Shown: positions 41,190 through 50,095 of the stretch, piece by piece
How the letters are laid out: each line of letters opens with the position of its first letter
Position numbering within the stretch: the first letter of the stretch is position 1
NCBI GenBank assembly: GCA_016710325.1
Contig: JADJXK010000001.1
Coordinates: 1,674,001-1,738,000 of the forward strand
DNA: 64,000 bases
Direction: 5' to 3'
Source of the DNA: Candidatus Leptofilum proximum
GTDB taxonomy: Bacteria; Chloroflexota; Anaerolineae; Promineifilales; Promineifilaceae
Program-made: the position numbers and the translations under genes
Notes under the pieces: model-generated
Databases searched by the model: none
Seen by the model: the letters and a program-made list of their open reading frames with translations, nothing else
What the model was told of the DNA's origin: nothing

Positions 41190-43070
41190 ATGAGCGTACA
41201 CACCCGCCAAAACAACCGCACCTACTACCGCTGGGAATGGCAGCTCCAGGCTGAGGCCGATGCCTTCTGGCCCTTTTTTGCGGACACCAACCGCGTCAAC
41301 CGCGATACGGGCGTTTTTCCTGTCGAGGAACTGCCAGGGCCAGATGGTGTGGGGATTAACGGCCGTCGCCGCCTCAAGTTCCGTTTGCCTGTGCCCATTC
41401 GCTGGGTGGAAGAGCCTTTTGAGTGGGTTGCCCCGCACCAGTACAGCGTGCTGCGCCGCTACGAAAATGGCCCGCTGCGTTCGCTGGAAATTCTGGCGAC
41501 GCTGACGCCGCGCCCGGACGCTGGCTCTACGCTGGTGTACGAGACGTGGGCTGAGCCGCGCAACATTTTGGGGGTGCTGGCGCAGCCAATTGCCCTGGGC
41601 CTGGTGGCGCCGCGGCGTTTTGACAGGGCCGTGCGTGCTTACGACAGGGTGGCAGCCCTTGCGGCCGCGCCTGCTTTGCTCAAACGGCCGTACCGCCTGG
41701 CGCCTGGTGCCGAGAGCCGCATGAACGCTATGGCCGGGCAGCTGTTGGCCCAGGGTGCTGATCCTGTGCTGGTCGAAAAGCTGTTGGCAGAAATTAAAGA
41801 GGCGGATGATTTGGTGCTGGCCCATTTACGGCCGTATGCCCTGGCTGATCAGTGGGGTGTGCGGCGGCGCGATGTGCTGGAGCTGGCCATGATGGCCACG
41901 CGCGTAGGGCTGCTGGACTTCCAGTGGGAAGTGCTGTGTCCACTCTGCCGCGGCGCGTCTGACCGGGTGCACAACCATCTGTCTGACATGGTAACCAACG
42001 TTCACTGCCCCACCTGCCACATTGATTTTAAGGCTGACGGCGAACATTCCATTGAGCTGACCTTTGCCCCCAATCCCTCGATCCGGCCGGTAGAGCGCGT
42101 GGAATTTTGCGTGGCGGGACCCCAGCAAACGCCGCACATCGCTGTGCAGCAGCTGCTGCTGCCGGGAGCCAAACGCACGCTTAACCTGTCGCTGGACTTT
42201 GGCCGGTACCGTGCCCGCACAATGGGATTGCCTGGCAGTCAGCAGTTTCTTGTGGCGCAGGAGGGGGAGGCACAAACGGCCGTTCGCCTGAACCCCGCCA
42301 GTTGGGAGCCAGAGGTGTCGCTTCTAGCCCGGGATGTGACGCTGGAGCTGGTGAACGACACGTCTGACGAGCAGCTGTTTATCCTGGAAGAAATGGCCTG
42401 GAGCGACCAGGCGATCACCGCTGCCGAGGTGCTGACCTTGCAGCGTTTCCGCGATTTGTTTGGGCAGGAGCGCTTGCAGCCGGGCGAGCAGTTTGCCGTG
42501 GGCAGCCTGACGGTGCTGTTTACTGATTTGCGCGACTCGACCCGGCTCTACCGCGAAATTGGCGATGCGCCCGCCTTTGGCCTGGTGCGCAGCCATTTCG
42601 ACGTGCTGCACGACACGATTGCCGCCGAGGATGGGGCTATCGTGAAGACGATTGGCGATGCAGTGATGGCCGTGTTTCGGCGGCCAGTATCCGCTCTGCG
42701 GGCGATGATGAAGGCGCAGCACATTTTGGCCAATCCGACTGGTGGGGAACGGCCGTTACAGCTCAAAGCGGCCGTTCATGCCGGTCACTCCATCGCCGTA
42801 ACGCTCAACGAGCGGCTGGACTACTTTGGCACCAATATCAACATCGCTGCCCGCCTGGAGCAGTTTTCTCAGGGGGACGACCTGATCATCTCCGATTTTG
42901 TTTACCGTGATCCCGAAGTACAGGAATTCATCACCGCCCCAGGCTCTCCCATGCAGGCAACGGCTTTCATGACCCAGCTCAAAGGGTTCGACGATGAATG
43001 CTTCAATTTGTGGCGCGTCGTGCCTGTAGAGGCTCATTCCATGACCAACGAGCCATCGAAGGTGGAGTAA
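41190..43070 (+). CDS. Class III adenylate/guanylate cyclase with SRPBCC and zinc-ribbon domains
   Basis: A 626-residue cytoplasmic protein. Residues 1-170 form a START/SRPBCC-like domain (YRWEWQLQAEADAFWPFFADTNRVNRD). Residues 200-420 are a DUF5939-like region with a CPLC...CPTC zinc ribbon. Residues 435-600 are the cyclase: metal aspartates in VLFTDLRDSTRLY and IGDAVMAVF, and NINIAARLE for transition-state residues. It makes cAMP or cGMP; the selectivity residues cannot be assigned by eye. It overlaps the convergent lipoprotein gene by 37 bp. Confidence 0.9.
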   Translation: MSVHTRQNNRTYYRWEWQLQAEADAFWPFFADTNRVNRDTGVFPVEELPGPDGVGINGRRRLKFRLPVPIRWVEEPFEWVAPHQYSVLRRYENGPLRSLEILATLTPRPDAGSTLVYETWAEPRNILGVLAQPIALGLVAPRRFDRAVRAYDRVAALAAAPALLKRPYRLAPGAESRMNAMAGQLLAQGADPVLVEKLLAEIKEADDLVLAHLRPYALADQWGVRRRDVLELAMMATRVGLLDFQWEVLCPLCRGASDRVHNHLSDMVTNVHCPTCHIDFKADGEHSIELTFAPNPSIRPVERVEFCVAGPQQTPHIAVQQLLLPGAKRTLNLSLDFGRYRARTMGLPGSQQFLVAQEGEAQTAVRLNPASWEPEVSLLARDVTLELVNDTSDEQLFILEEMAWSDQAITAAEVLTLQRFRDLFGQERLQPGEQFAVGSLTVLFTDLRDSTRLYREIGDAPAFGLVRSHFDVLHDTIAAEDGAIVKTIGDAVMAVFRRPVSALRAMMKAQHILANPTGGERPLQLKAAVHAGHSIAVTLNERLDYFGTNINIAARLEQFSQGDDLIISDFVYRDPEVQEFITAPGSPMQATAFMTQLKGFDDECFNLWRVVPVEAHSMTNEPSKVE

Positions 43071-44263
43071 TAAATGGCGGTTGGGCTGGTGCCGCTTACC
43101 TGCACATCAAAATAGAGATAGGTGCGGTTTTCATGGTAAACGGCCGTTACCAAAAAAATATTCATCCAGCTTGTGTCCATAAACGTTGATAAAAATTGAT
43201 TGTCCTCTGGCCGTGTCCAGCTAATGCCATCTTCACTAAACGCAATGCCTAATCCGTAATCCCGTCGCTGCCGATCCGTCAGGAAATGGGAAGATTCATA
43301 GATCATGACCCAACCATCTGGCGTTTGCATCACGTTGGCGTCCATGACCCGATCATTATCCCAGGTACCAAAGCGTCCCGGCTTAAAAATGGGGTCGCTT
43401 TCGGCGACAATTGTTGCTGTAGTGCTGGGAATGTCGTACTTAGTCCAGGTCGCGCCATCTTCTGAAAACGCCAGCCCAATTTGCCGGTCTCGCTCCTCGG
43501 CCAAATCGCCGCGACTGCCATCGTAATACATGGCATAGCCCTCATCTATTTTCACCACGCTAGGATGTAGCACGGCATGTTCATCCCAGCTGCCTTCTGG
43601 GCCGGGCAGCAGCACAGGGGTTGGATCGGCCACAAATGGGCCAAAGGGAGAAGCGGCCGTTGCCCGGCCAATTTTGCCGGGGCCAGAAAAGTTACCGGTG
43701 TCGATGGTGTAAAAGTAGAGCATCCAGGTGCCATCATCGGCCACGACGGCAGAGGTGACAAAGACAGACACACCGGTGTAATCAATGCCTTCGCCGGTAA
43801 AGATTGGCTCATCAGTCATGCGCGTCCAATTCTCTCCGTCTGGAGAGGTAGCGTAGCCTACCATCACATGCGCTGGCCAGCCGGAAATGCCGTTGTAAAA
43901 CATGTGGAATTGGCCCTCATGAAAAATTACCGCACCCGGATCGATGAAGGCCGATTCCCAGACGTTGCTGCCAGTGCCTAAAATCAGTTTGTAATTGGCA
44001 AATGGGCCGACCGGTGTGGGCGATGGGGAGGGTGTGACAGAGGGTGTGGGGCTGGGAAGTGGTGATGGCGGGGGCGGAACGGCCGTATCCGTAGGCACAG
44101 GTGTTGCGGTTGGTTCGGTGGTGGCAATGACGGATAGGTCGGTAACGGCCGTGGCCGGTTGCGGCGTGGCCGTTGGAGCAGGTGCTGAACTGCAAGCCGC
44201 CAGCCCTCCCCACAAAACAATACCCAGGGCTAACCCAAAAAAGAGAGGTCGTGAGATTTTCAT
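43034..44263 (-). CDS. Lipoprotein with GH43/GH32-like five-bladed propeller
   Basis: A 409-residue secreted protein. A signal peptide with lipobox LAAC gives a lipidated cysteine near residue 24. A 60-residue Pro/Thr/Ser linker follows, then a glycosidase-like beta-propeller: VWESAFIDPGAVIFHEGQFHMFYNG, GYATSPDGENW, VLHPSVVKIDEGYAMYYDG and GIAFSEDGISW. Such proteins may cleave glycans or only bind them. GGAGCGCAAA precedes the ATG at 44263. Its last 12 codons are antisense to the cyclase end. Confidence 0.85.
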   Translation of the reverse strand: MKISRPLFFGLALGIVLWGGLAACSSAPAPTATPQPATAVTDLSVIATTEPTATPVPTDTAVPPPPSPLPSPTPSVTPSPSPTPVGPFANYKLILGTGSNVWESAFIDPGAVIFHEGQFHMFYNGISGWPAHVMVGYATSPDGENWTRMTDEPIFTGEGIDYTGVSVFVTSAVVADDGTWMLYFYTIDTGNFSGPGKIGRATAASPFGPFVADPTPVLLPGPEGSWDEHAVLHPSVVKIDEGYAMYYDGSRGDLAEERDRQIGLAFSEDGATWTKYDIPSTTATIVAESDPIFKPGRFGTWDNDRVMDANVMQTPDGWVMIYESSHFLTDRQRRDYGLGIAFSEDGISWTRPEDNQFLSTFMDTSWMNIFLVTAVYHENRTYLYFDVQVSGTSPTAIYYSTFDGSLVME

Positions 44264-44392
44264 TTTGCGCTCCATAGACTTGATATTTTTCTGTAGGATT
44301 CATGGATTAGACGCAGCGCGTGGAAATATTTTTATTGCCAGGAAATGGGATTCCCCTTATCCTTGGTAGTGTTGTGTTCTAGGAGCGAAGTG

Positions 44393-45805
44393 ATGACAAA
44401 AAAAGATCAGTATACCCAGGCGCAGTTTGAACAAGCATTAGACCAGATGCAGGTGCAGCGCGAGGAACTTTTGGGGTTGGTACGGCCGCTCTCCCACACC
44501 ATGCGCAGCTGGAAGTCCAACGACAGCCAGCTAAACATCCACGAAATTTTGATGCACATCGGCAGCAGCGAGTGTGAGTGGGTCTCCAAACTGGGGCAAA
44601 TTGTTTCGGCGCCCAGCGAAGTGACCCTGATGCGCTACCTGCACCAGTCGCGTGAAATTGTGCTGGCGCGCCTGGAGCAGCTCGGCGAGGCGCAACTGGC
44701 GGAGACATTTGCCGACGGCTGGGACGTGCCGCGTGTGCTGGCCCAGATCCTGGCCCACGAGCAGGCGCAAACTGAACGGATTGAGGCCATCATGGCCCAG
44801 TGGCGGCTGCACCTGGTGGCCCGGCTGGCAGCGGAACGGGCCGGGTTGTTTGCCGTGCTGTTGGGCTTGTCTGAAGCGCAGCTGACGGAAGGGGAGCCGC
44901 TGCCTGGCTGGACGGTGAAGGATTTGCTGGCGCATGTGGCGTTTTGGGATGGTTTTCACACGAACCGGATGCAGGTGGTGGCGGACGGCCGTATCCACGA
45001 AATCAGGGAAATTGGCGACGATGCGGACATGGCCGCCTTCAACGCCCGGCTGCTGGCCGACCAAAAAACGATGTCGCTGGAACAGGCCATCGCCATGCTG
45101 CTGAAGGAGCGCAGCGGCTTTTTGCAGATGCTCAAGCGGCTGAGCGATATGGAGCTGCAAAGCCAGATCCGGCTGCCGTGGGGCTGGCGCACCTACATGC
45201 GCGTCTGGGCCAGGTGGCGCTACCAGCACGATGCCGAACACGCCCAGCACATTCAAGCCTGGCGTGACGATCTGCCGCGAGAAGAGAAGCGCCACGACGG
45301 GCCGAACTATTTGCTGCGGGCCTTGCTGAAAGCGTGTCGTAAGGAGTTTTTGGCGTTGTTGCCGCTGGTGCCAGAAGCGGAGTGGACAAGCCGTCCGGTG
45401 TGTGGGGTGTGGACGATGAAGGATCTGGTGGGGCATCTCACCGCCTGGGCCGAGGTGGGCTGCCAGGGGGTGGCCCAGGCGTTAGCGGGCGAGATGCCCA
45501 GCTTTGAGCCGATTCCGGATTTTAACGCCTGGAATATGGAGCAGGCCGCGCCGCGGGCCAGCTTACCGTGGGACACCATCTGGGAGGCGTACGAGAAGGT
45601 GTACCAGACGCTTTTGGCTGGCCTGGACAGCCTGAGCGACGCGCAGTTGGCGCTGGAATTCACCACGCCGTGGAAGACACAGATCAGCCTGTACCGCTGG
45701 TTTACCATCTGGCCGCTGCACGAGCGGGAACACGCCATCGATGTACGCCACGCGCTCAACCTGACGCGCTGGCCCAAACGCTTTACGGAGCATCCCACGT
45801 CATAA
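44393..45805 (+). CDS. Triple DinB-like domain protein
   Basis: A 470-residue helical protein with three consecutive DinB/maleylpyruvate-isomerase-type units: 1-150 (LRPLSHTMRSWK...IHEILMHIGSSECEW), 155-310 (GWTVKDLLAHVAFWD) and 320-465 (VWTMKDLVGHLTAWAE...HEREHAIDV). DinB proteins are metal-dependent thiol transferases or of unknown role; possible metal histidines are in HVAFWD, HLTAW and HEREH. The first unit looks degenerate. AGGAGCGAAGTG precedes the ATG at 44393. Confidence 0.8.
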   Translation: MTKKDQYTQAQFEQALDQMQVQREELLGLVRPLSHTMRSWKSNDSQLNIHEILMHIGSSECEWVSKLGQIVSAPSEVTLMRYLHQSREIVLARLEQLGEAQLAETFADGWDVPRVLAQILAHEQAQTERIEAIMAQWRLHLVARLAAERAGLFAVLLGLSEAQLTEGEPLPGWTVKDLLAHVAFWDGFHTNRMQVVADGRIHEIREIGDDADMAAFNARLLADQKTMSLEQAIAMLLKERSGFLQMLKRLSDMELQSQIRLPWGWRTYMRVWARWRYQHDAEHAQHIQAWRDDLPREEKRHDGPNYLLRALLKACRKEFLALLPLVPEAEWTSRPVCGVWTMKDLVGHLTAWAEVGCQGVAQALAGEMPSFEPIPDFNAWNMEQAAPRASLPWDTIWEAYEKVYQTLLAGLDSLSDAQLALEFTTPWKTQISLYRWFTIWPLHEREHAIDVRHALNLTRWPKRFTEHPTS

Positions 45806-45845
45806 AGAGAAAAATCCACAGATTTCGCAGATTACACAGATTTTT
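45806..45845. repeat. Single-arm repeat (CACAGATT word)
   Basis: TCCACAGATTTCGCAGATTACACAGATT; no matching second arm. Confidence 0.5.
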
Positions 45846-45870
45846 TTGCCGTGTTGTTCTTGCATTCTGT

Positions 45871-46425
45871 TTAGGCAGACAACAAGGCAATCAGCGCTTC
45901 GTCTTGGCGGTCCCGGGCGATTTCCAGGGCGGTTTTGTTTTGGAAGTTGGTGACGGCCGTATCGGCGCCGCGGTTGAGCAGCCATTTTGCCATTTGGTAA
46001 CGGCCGTATCCCACCGCCCCCAATAAAGGCGAATCTGGTTCCTGCGTGTTGCCCCGTTCCGCCAGCATCTCCACCAGTTCCACGCTGCCGCTCAGTGCCG
46101 CATGGTACAGCAGGGAAATGCCGTGTACGCCGTTGCCGTTCACCAGTTCGGGTGACTCATCGAGGTAGGCCGCCACTTCATCCTTCAGCCCTAACATGGC
46201 GGCGGTATAAATATTCATCGGCGCCCCTTGGGCCAGCAAAAAGTCCACGATGGGGCGGTTGCCCACGTGAGAGGCAGCTTCCAGGGCCGTTTCGTCAAAC
46301 TCCTGGTACTTTTCGTTGAGCAGGCGCGGTTCCTCGGCCAGCATCTGCTTGACGACCTCCAAATTGCCGTGAGCGGGCAGTACAAAATTACGGATTTGTT
46401 CCTGGGTTAGTGGTTCCTGGTTCAT
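45871..46425 (-). CDS. Ankyrin-repeat protein
   Basis: A 184-residue cytoplasmic protein with about four ankyrin repeats: GNLEVVKQMLAEEPRLLN, TALEAASHVGNRPIVDFLLAQGA, SLLYHAALSGSVELVEMLAERG and LLGAVGYGRYQMAKWLLNRGAD. A protein-binding adaptor; the partner is unknown. GGAGA precedes the ATG at 46425; a TTG four codons upstream overlaps that site. Confidence 0.88.
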   Translation of the reverse strand: MNQEPLTQEQIRNFVLPAHGNLEVVKQMLAEEPRLLNEKYQEFDETALEAASHVGNRPIVDFLLAQGAPMNIYTAAMLGLKDEVAAYLDESPELVNGNGVHGISLLYHAALSGSVELVEMLAERGNTQEPDSPLLGAVGYGRYQMAKWLLNRGADTAVTNFQNKTALEIARDRQDEALIALLSA

Positions 46426-46444
46426 CTTTTTCTCCAATAGTTTG

Positions 46445-46500
46445 TGGTTCGTGGCTGGTGGCTAGTGGCTCGTAAGCGGAACTAGCCACCAGCCACTAGG
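46445..46500. repeat. Self-complementary repeat (GGCTAGTGGCT word)
   Basis: TCGTGGCTGGTGGCTAGTGGCT is followed by ACTAGCCACCAGCCACTAGG, a strong hairpin. Confidence 0.75.
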
Positions 46501-46506
46501 CAAAAC

Positions 46507-47529
46507 TTACTCCCGATGATTATCAATCATGGCGAAGGTATCACCAAAAATGAGATGGCGCACCTCGTCGTCTGCCAGAAAATCGTGGGGAAAGCCGAGG
46601 GCAATGGGGCTGGCTTCGCTGAGCTGGTTGAGCTCATCATGAGAAAGTTCCCATTCTAGAGCGGCCAGATTATCCTCCACTTGAACCAGGGTGCGGGCCC
46701 CAATAATGGGAATGATGGAACTTTTCTCTTGCTGCTGCCGCACCCAATTGATGGCAACCTGGGCTGGGGAACGGCCGTTCCCCTCCGCCACTGCCATTAC
46801 CAACTCAGCCAGACCCTTCGACTTCTCACCCGCACCATTGTATCGTTTGGGATCGTTGTTATCCTTATTGTATTTGCCGGTGAGGACGCCGCCGCCCAAT
46901 ATGCCCCAGGCAGTTACGCTCATCTGGTGGGCTTTGGCCATGGGCAGCAAATCGCGCTCTGGCGCGCGCCCGGCCAGGCTGTAGGGTAGCTGCAGGGCTA
47001 CAAAGCTGGACCAGCCGCGCAGCTCGGCTACGGCGTTGGCCTGCGACACGATCCAGGCAGGCGAATCGGAAATGCCGATGTAGTTGACTTTGCCGCTGCG
47101 CACCAGGTCATCCAGGCCGCGCAGCACCTCTTCCACCGGCGTCAGGCCGTCCCAGGCGTGCAGCCACAGCAGGTCGATGAAGTCGGTGTTGAGCCGCTTG
47201 AGGCTGCCCTCGACGGAGCGCATCAGGTTTTTGCGCTGGTTGCCGCCGAAGTTGGGGTCAGACGGCCGTTCCGACAAGGTAAATTTAGTTGCCAACACAA
47301 AGTGGTGTCGGTCGCTGTGAATAAACTCGCCGACAAACTTTTCGCTGGTGCCGTTGGTGTAATTGTTGGCCGTGTCGACAAAGTTGCCGCCCGCGTTGGC
47401 GTAGGCCTCAAAAATCTGCTGGCTGACCTCTCGTGAGGCACCCCAGCCCCAATCTTCGCCAAAGGTCATGGTGCCCAGCGCCAATTCCGACACGCGCAAA
47501 CCACTTTTGCCTAATAATTTGTAACGCAT
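46507..47529 (-). CDS. Aldo/keto reductase
   Basis: A 340-residue TIM-barrel oxidoreductase: catalytic tetrad Asp and Tyr in NFVDTANNYTNG, Lys in VLATKFTLS and His in LLWLHAWDG; NADPH-binding region near IIPIIGARTLVQVEDNL. It belongs to the YghZ/IolS-like AKR group and probably reduces aldehydes. GGAGG precedes the ATG. Confidence 0.92.
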   Translation of the reverse strand: MRYKLLGKSGLRVSELALGTMTFGEDWGWGASREVSQQIFEAYANAGGNFVDTANNYTNGTSEKFVGEFIHSDRHHFVLATKFTLSERPSDPNFGGNQRKNLMRSVEGSLKRLNTDFIDLLWLHAWDGLTPVEEVLRGLDDLVRSGKVNYIGISDSPAWIVSQANAVAELRGWSSFVALQLPYSLAGRAPERDLLPMAKAHQMSVTAWGILGGGVLTGKYNKDNNDPKRYNGAGEKSKGLAELVMAVAEGNGRSPAQVAINWVRQQQEKSSIIPIIGARTLVQVEDNLAALEWELSHDELNQLSEASPIALGFPHDFLADDEVRHLIFGDTFAMIDNHRE

Positions 47530-47711
47530 TTTGCCTCCAGTTTGGTGGTTAGATTTTTGGGGGTTTCACCACGATTATCGCATGAGGAAACGGCCGTGAC
47601 ATTGATCATTCGTCAAGGCGCCTCACCTGGACAAAAGGACAGGAAAGGTTGCTGTTTTAGAACGAATGGTCTACTATTTGTTACCTGTCGGCTGCAAAAA
47701 GGAGGTGCCGG

Positions 47712-48140
47712 ATGACGGAACAAACAAAACCGTTCAAGATTGTGGATTTAAACTTTGTGTCTCTCTACTTTTTGGAACTGGATCAGGCGGTGGCTTTCTA
47801 CACCGGGATCTTTGGTCCACCCGACGAGGTTGTCGAGGCGGATCCACACTATGGCTGGAAGCTTGGCGCCACCTGGCTGACCATGTTTGAAAGCAAACAT
47901 GGCACGGCGGCCCAGACCAATCCGCACAACACCGAGTTTGCCATTCAACTGGCTGAACCGGGCGAGGTGGATCGGCTGTTTGCCGCTTTGGTGGCTGCCG
48001 GGTCTAGACCGCTCCACACTCCGGAGGACACAAAAATGTACGTGCCGATGCGCTTTGGCTGCGTGGACGATCCTTTTGGCGTGCGGATCGACGTCTACTG
48101 CCTCATAGACCGCCCCGCGAGCGAATCAGCTGCCCGGTGA
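47712..48140 (+). CDS. VOC (glyoxalase/bleomycin resistance) family protein
   Basis: A 142-residue two-module VOC fold: LNFVSLYFLELDQAVAFYTGIFG, PHNTEFAIQLAE and CVDDPFGVRIDVYCLID. Metal-site residues are not all evident. AAAAGGAGGT precedes the ATG. It overlaps the convergent SDR gene by 38 bp at the 3' ends. Confidence 0.86.
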   Translation: MTEQTKPFKIVDLNFVSLYFLELDQAVAFYTGIFGPPDEVVEADPHYGWKLGATWLTMFESKHGTAAQTNPHNTEFAIQLAEPGEVDRLFAALVAAGSRPLHTPEDTKMYVPMRFGCVDDPFGVRIDVYCLIDRPASESAAR

Positions 48141-48891
48141 TCCAGCCCGCTTCCGGCGAGGCCAGGAAGCGCACCAGCCGGGCCGCGTCTTCTGGCGTGC
48201 CGATGCGGCCCATTGGCGCCTGGGCCACAAACTGCTCGTGCAGCTCGTTGGGAATCCAGCCAGTGTCGGTGATGCCGGGATCGATGGCGTTGACGGTGAT
48301 GCCCTGGCGGGCCAGCGCCGCGCTCAGGCTCAGATTGAGCGCCTCGACCGCACCTTTGGTGGCGATATAGGCCAGCTCATCCGGCATGGGGCTAAAGCTC
48401 TGCCCGGAGCTCAGGTTGATGATACGGCCGTTCTCCACCCACTTCTCCCCCGCAAACTGCCGCACAAACGCCTGGCACAGCAGCGCCATGCCGCGCACGT
48501 TCACCGCGTAATGATTGTCCAGGTCAACTGGCGTTAACTCTGCAATCCCGCCGTTGACCGAGTGGGTGGCGTTGTTGACCAGGATATTGGCCCGGCCAAA
48601 CCGCTCCTGCACCACAGCAAACAGCTCTGCCGGGGCGGTGGGCTGGCTTAAATCCAGCTCGATGCCGACCGCTTCCACCCCCATCTGCCGCAGTTCGGCA
48701 ATAAGTTGGCTGGCTTCATCGGCCTGGCTGCCCCATGGCATGGTGGCGTCGTACGGCCGAAAATACGTCGTAAAAATATTGCAGCCCACCTCGGCCAGGG
48801 CACGGGCAATCGCCGCGCCAATGCCAATTTTACGACTGACGCCGGTGATAACGGCCGTTTGTCCTTTCAGCATGTCTGGTTGCCAATTCAT
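48103..48891 (-). CDS. SDR family oxidoreductase
   Basis: A 262-residue short-chain dehydrogenase. The cofactor site is AVITGVSRKIGIGAAIARAL with the SRKIGIG variant, followed by NNATHSVNGG, the active serine in NLSSGQS and YIATK (Tyr-x-x-x-Lys); the C-terminus is GRIGTPEDAARLVRFLAS...WITGQLI. This type resembles a Bacillus subfamily annotated as 3-ketoacyl reductase. The substrate is unknown. The ATG at 48891 has AGGAG nine bases upstream; the longer frame passes through a repeat. Confidence 0.9.
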   Translation of the reverse strand: MNWQPDMLKGQTAVITGVSRKIGIGAAIARALAEVGCNIFTTYFRPYDATMPWGSQADEASQLIAELRQMGVEAVGIELDLSQPTAPAELFAVVQERFGRANILVNNATHSVNGGIAELTPVDLDNHYAVNVRGMALLCQAFVRQFAGEKWVENGRIINLSSGQSFSPMPDELAYIATKGAVEALNLSLSAALARQGITVNAIDPGITDTGWIPNELHEQFVAQAPMGRIGTPEDAARLVRFLASPEAGWITGQLIRSRGGL

Positions 48892-48907
48892 TATGGTTAT
48901 CTCCTGA

Positions 48908-49005
48908 AAGTTAGCCACAGATTTCACAGGCTTGTGGTGAGCAAAGTCGAACCATGGCACAGATTTATGACGCTTCATCTGTGTAATCTGTGTCATCTGT
49001 GGATG
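48908..49005. repeat. Self-complementary repeat (CACAGATT word)
   Basis: TTAGCCACAGATTTCACAGG and CACAGATTTATGACGC on the left; TCATCTGTGTAATCTGTGTC and ATCTGTGG on the right. Confidence 0.7.
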
Positions 49006-49065
49006 ATTTTGGTACGGTTTTGTTGGTTGACGGCCGTTTTCCCAGCCGTTAAACTTCCCTCCGCA

Positions 49066-49980
49066 ATGTTACAACAAAATCCCGCTTCAACCGCATCTCC
49101 GCTGCTAAAAAACGCCTCGCTGGTAATTGCCGTCCTGCTTTTACTCGACAGTTTTCACTTTGTGTTTGCCCGCCTCCTGCGCGCCTATTTGCCCCCGGTG
49201 CCAGCGGCCCTGTTTGTGTTGGGATTTGCGTCAGTGGAAACGGCCGTCTTCCTTGCCTGGAAGCGCCAGATTCAGCTGAACGTGCTGCGACGGCGCCTGG
49301 CTTTTTTTGCGGCCGTTGGTTTTTTGGTAGCCGCGGCCACCTCGCTCAGCTTTACCTCGGTGCGTTACGTGGATGCGGGCACCGCCTCCATGCTGGCCCA
49401 AACGACAACTCTCTTTGCCCTGGCGTTTGGCCTCTTCTGGCTGCGCGAGCGGCTGCACCGCAATGAGCTGCTGGGGGCGGGTGTGGCCTTGCTCGGCATT
49501 TTTGTCATCAGCTTCCAGCCGGGTGACGTGCTGCGGTTGGGATCGCTGATTGTGTTGGCTTCCTCGTTTTTGTATGCGCTGCATGCGGCCGTTGTCAAGC
49601 GATTTGGCCAGGAGATTGATTTTGCCAACTTTTTCTTGTTTCGGGTAGCCAGCACCACCTTCTTTTTGCTCCTGTTTGTTTTGGTGCAGGGGCCGGCCAG
49701 CTGGCAGTGGCCCAGCGGCGTGGCCTGGCTGGTGCTGCTGCTGGTGGCCACGGTAGATGTGATCTTCAGCCGGGTGTTGTACTACTTGGCGCTGCGCCGC
49801 CTGCAGATCAGCCACCACGCCATTTTGCTGACGCTGAGCCCGGTGATTGCCGTGCTCTGGTCGCAGCTGTTGTTTGGCGAAGCGCCCACCTGGCAGGGTT
49901 TTTTGGGCGGGACGGCCGTTCTCCTTGGTGTTGCCATCGTCACCTGGCAGCAGCGCCAACAGAGGGTTGCGTCATTGTAG
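49066..49980 (+). CDS. EamA/DMT family transporter
   Basis: A 304-residue membrane protein with ten hydrophobic segments in two EamA halves: LVIAVLLLLDSFHFVFARLL, ATSLSFTSVRYVDAGTASML at the conserved end of half one, then VLASSFLYALHAAVVKRF and ILLTLSPVIAVLWSQLLFGEAP in half two. It exports small metabolites of unknown identity. The frame is open far upstream through a repeat; the ATG at 49066 fits the first helix. Confidence 0.88.
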   Translation: MLQQNPASTASPLLKNASLVIAVLLLLDSFHFVFARLLRAYLPPVPAALFVLGFASVETAVFLAWKRQIQLNVLRRRLAFFAAVGFLVAAATSLSFTSVRYVDAGTASMLAQTTTLFALAFGLFWLRERLHRNELLGAGVALLGIFVISFQPGDVLRLGSLIVLASSFLYALHAAVVKRFGQEIDFANFFLFRVASTTFFLLLFVLVQGPASWQWPSGVAWLVLLLVATVDVIFSRVLYYLALRRLQISHHAILLTLSPVIAVLWSQLLFGEAPTWQGFLGGTAVLLGVAIVTWQQRQQRVASL

Positions 49981-50011
49981 GGCTCTTTGGGATTTGGTGC
50001 GATTTTTCTTG

Positions 50012-50056
50012 ATGCGTGAAACGTGAAACGGGACCAGAGAGGCATCACGTTTCATG
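50012..50056. repeat. Self-complementary repeat (GTGAAAC word)
   Basis: GATGCGTGAAACGTGAAACG then GGCATCACGTTTCATG; sister of 11508-11554. Confidence 0.7.
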
Positions 50057-50095
50057 CCCAAACCCAAAGACCCATCTTCATCAAGGAGTCACTTC

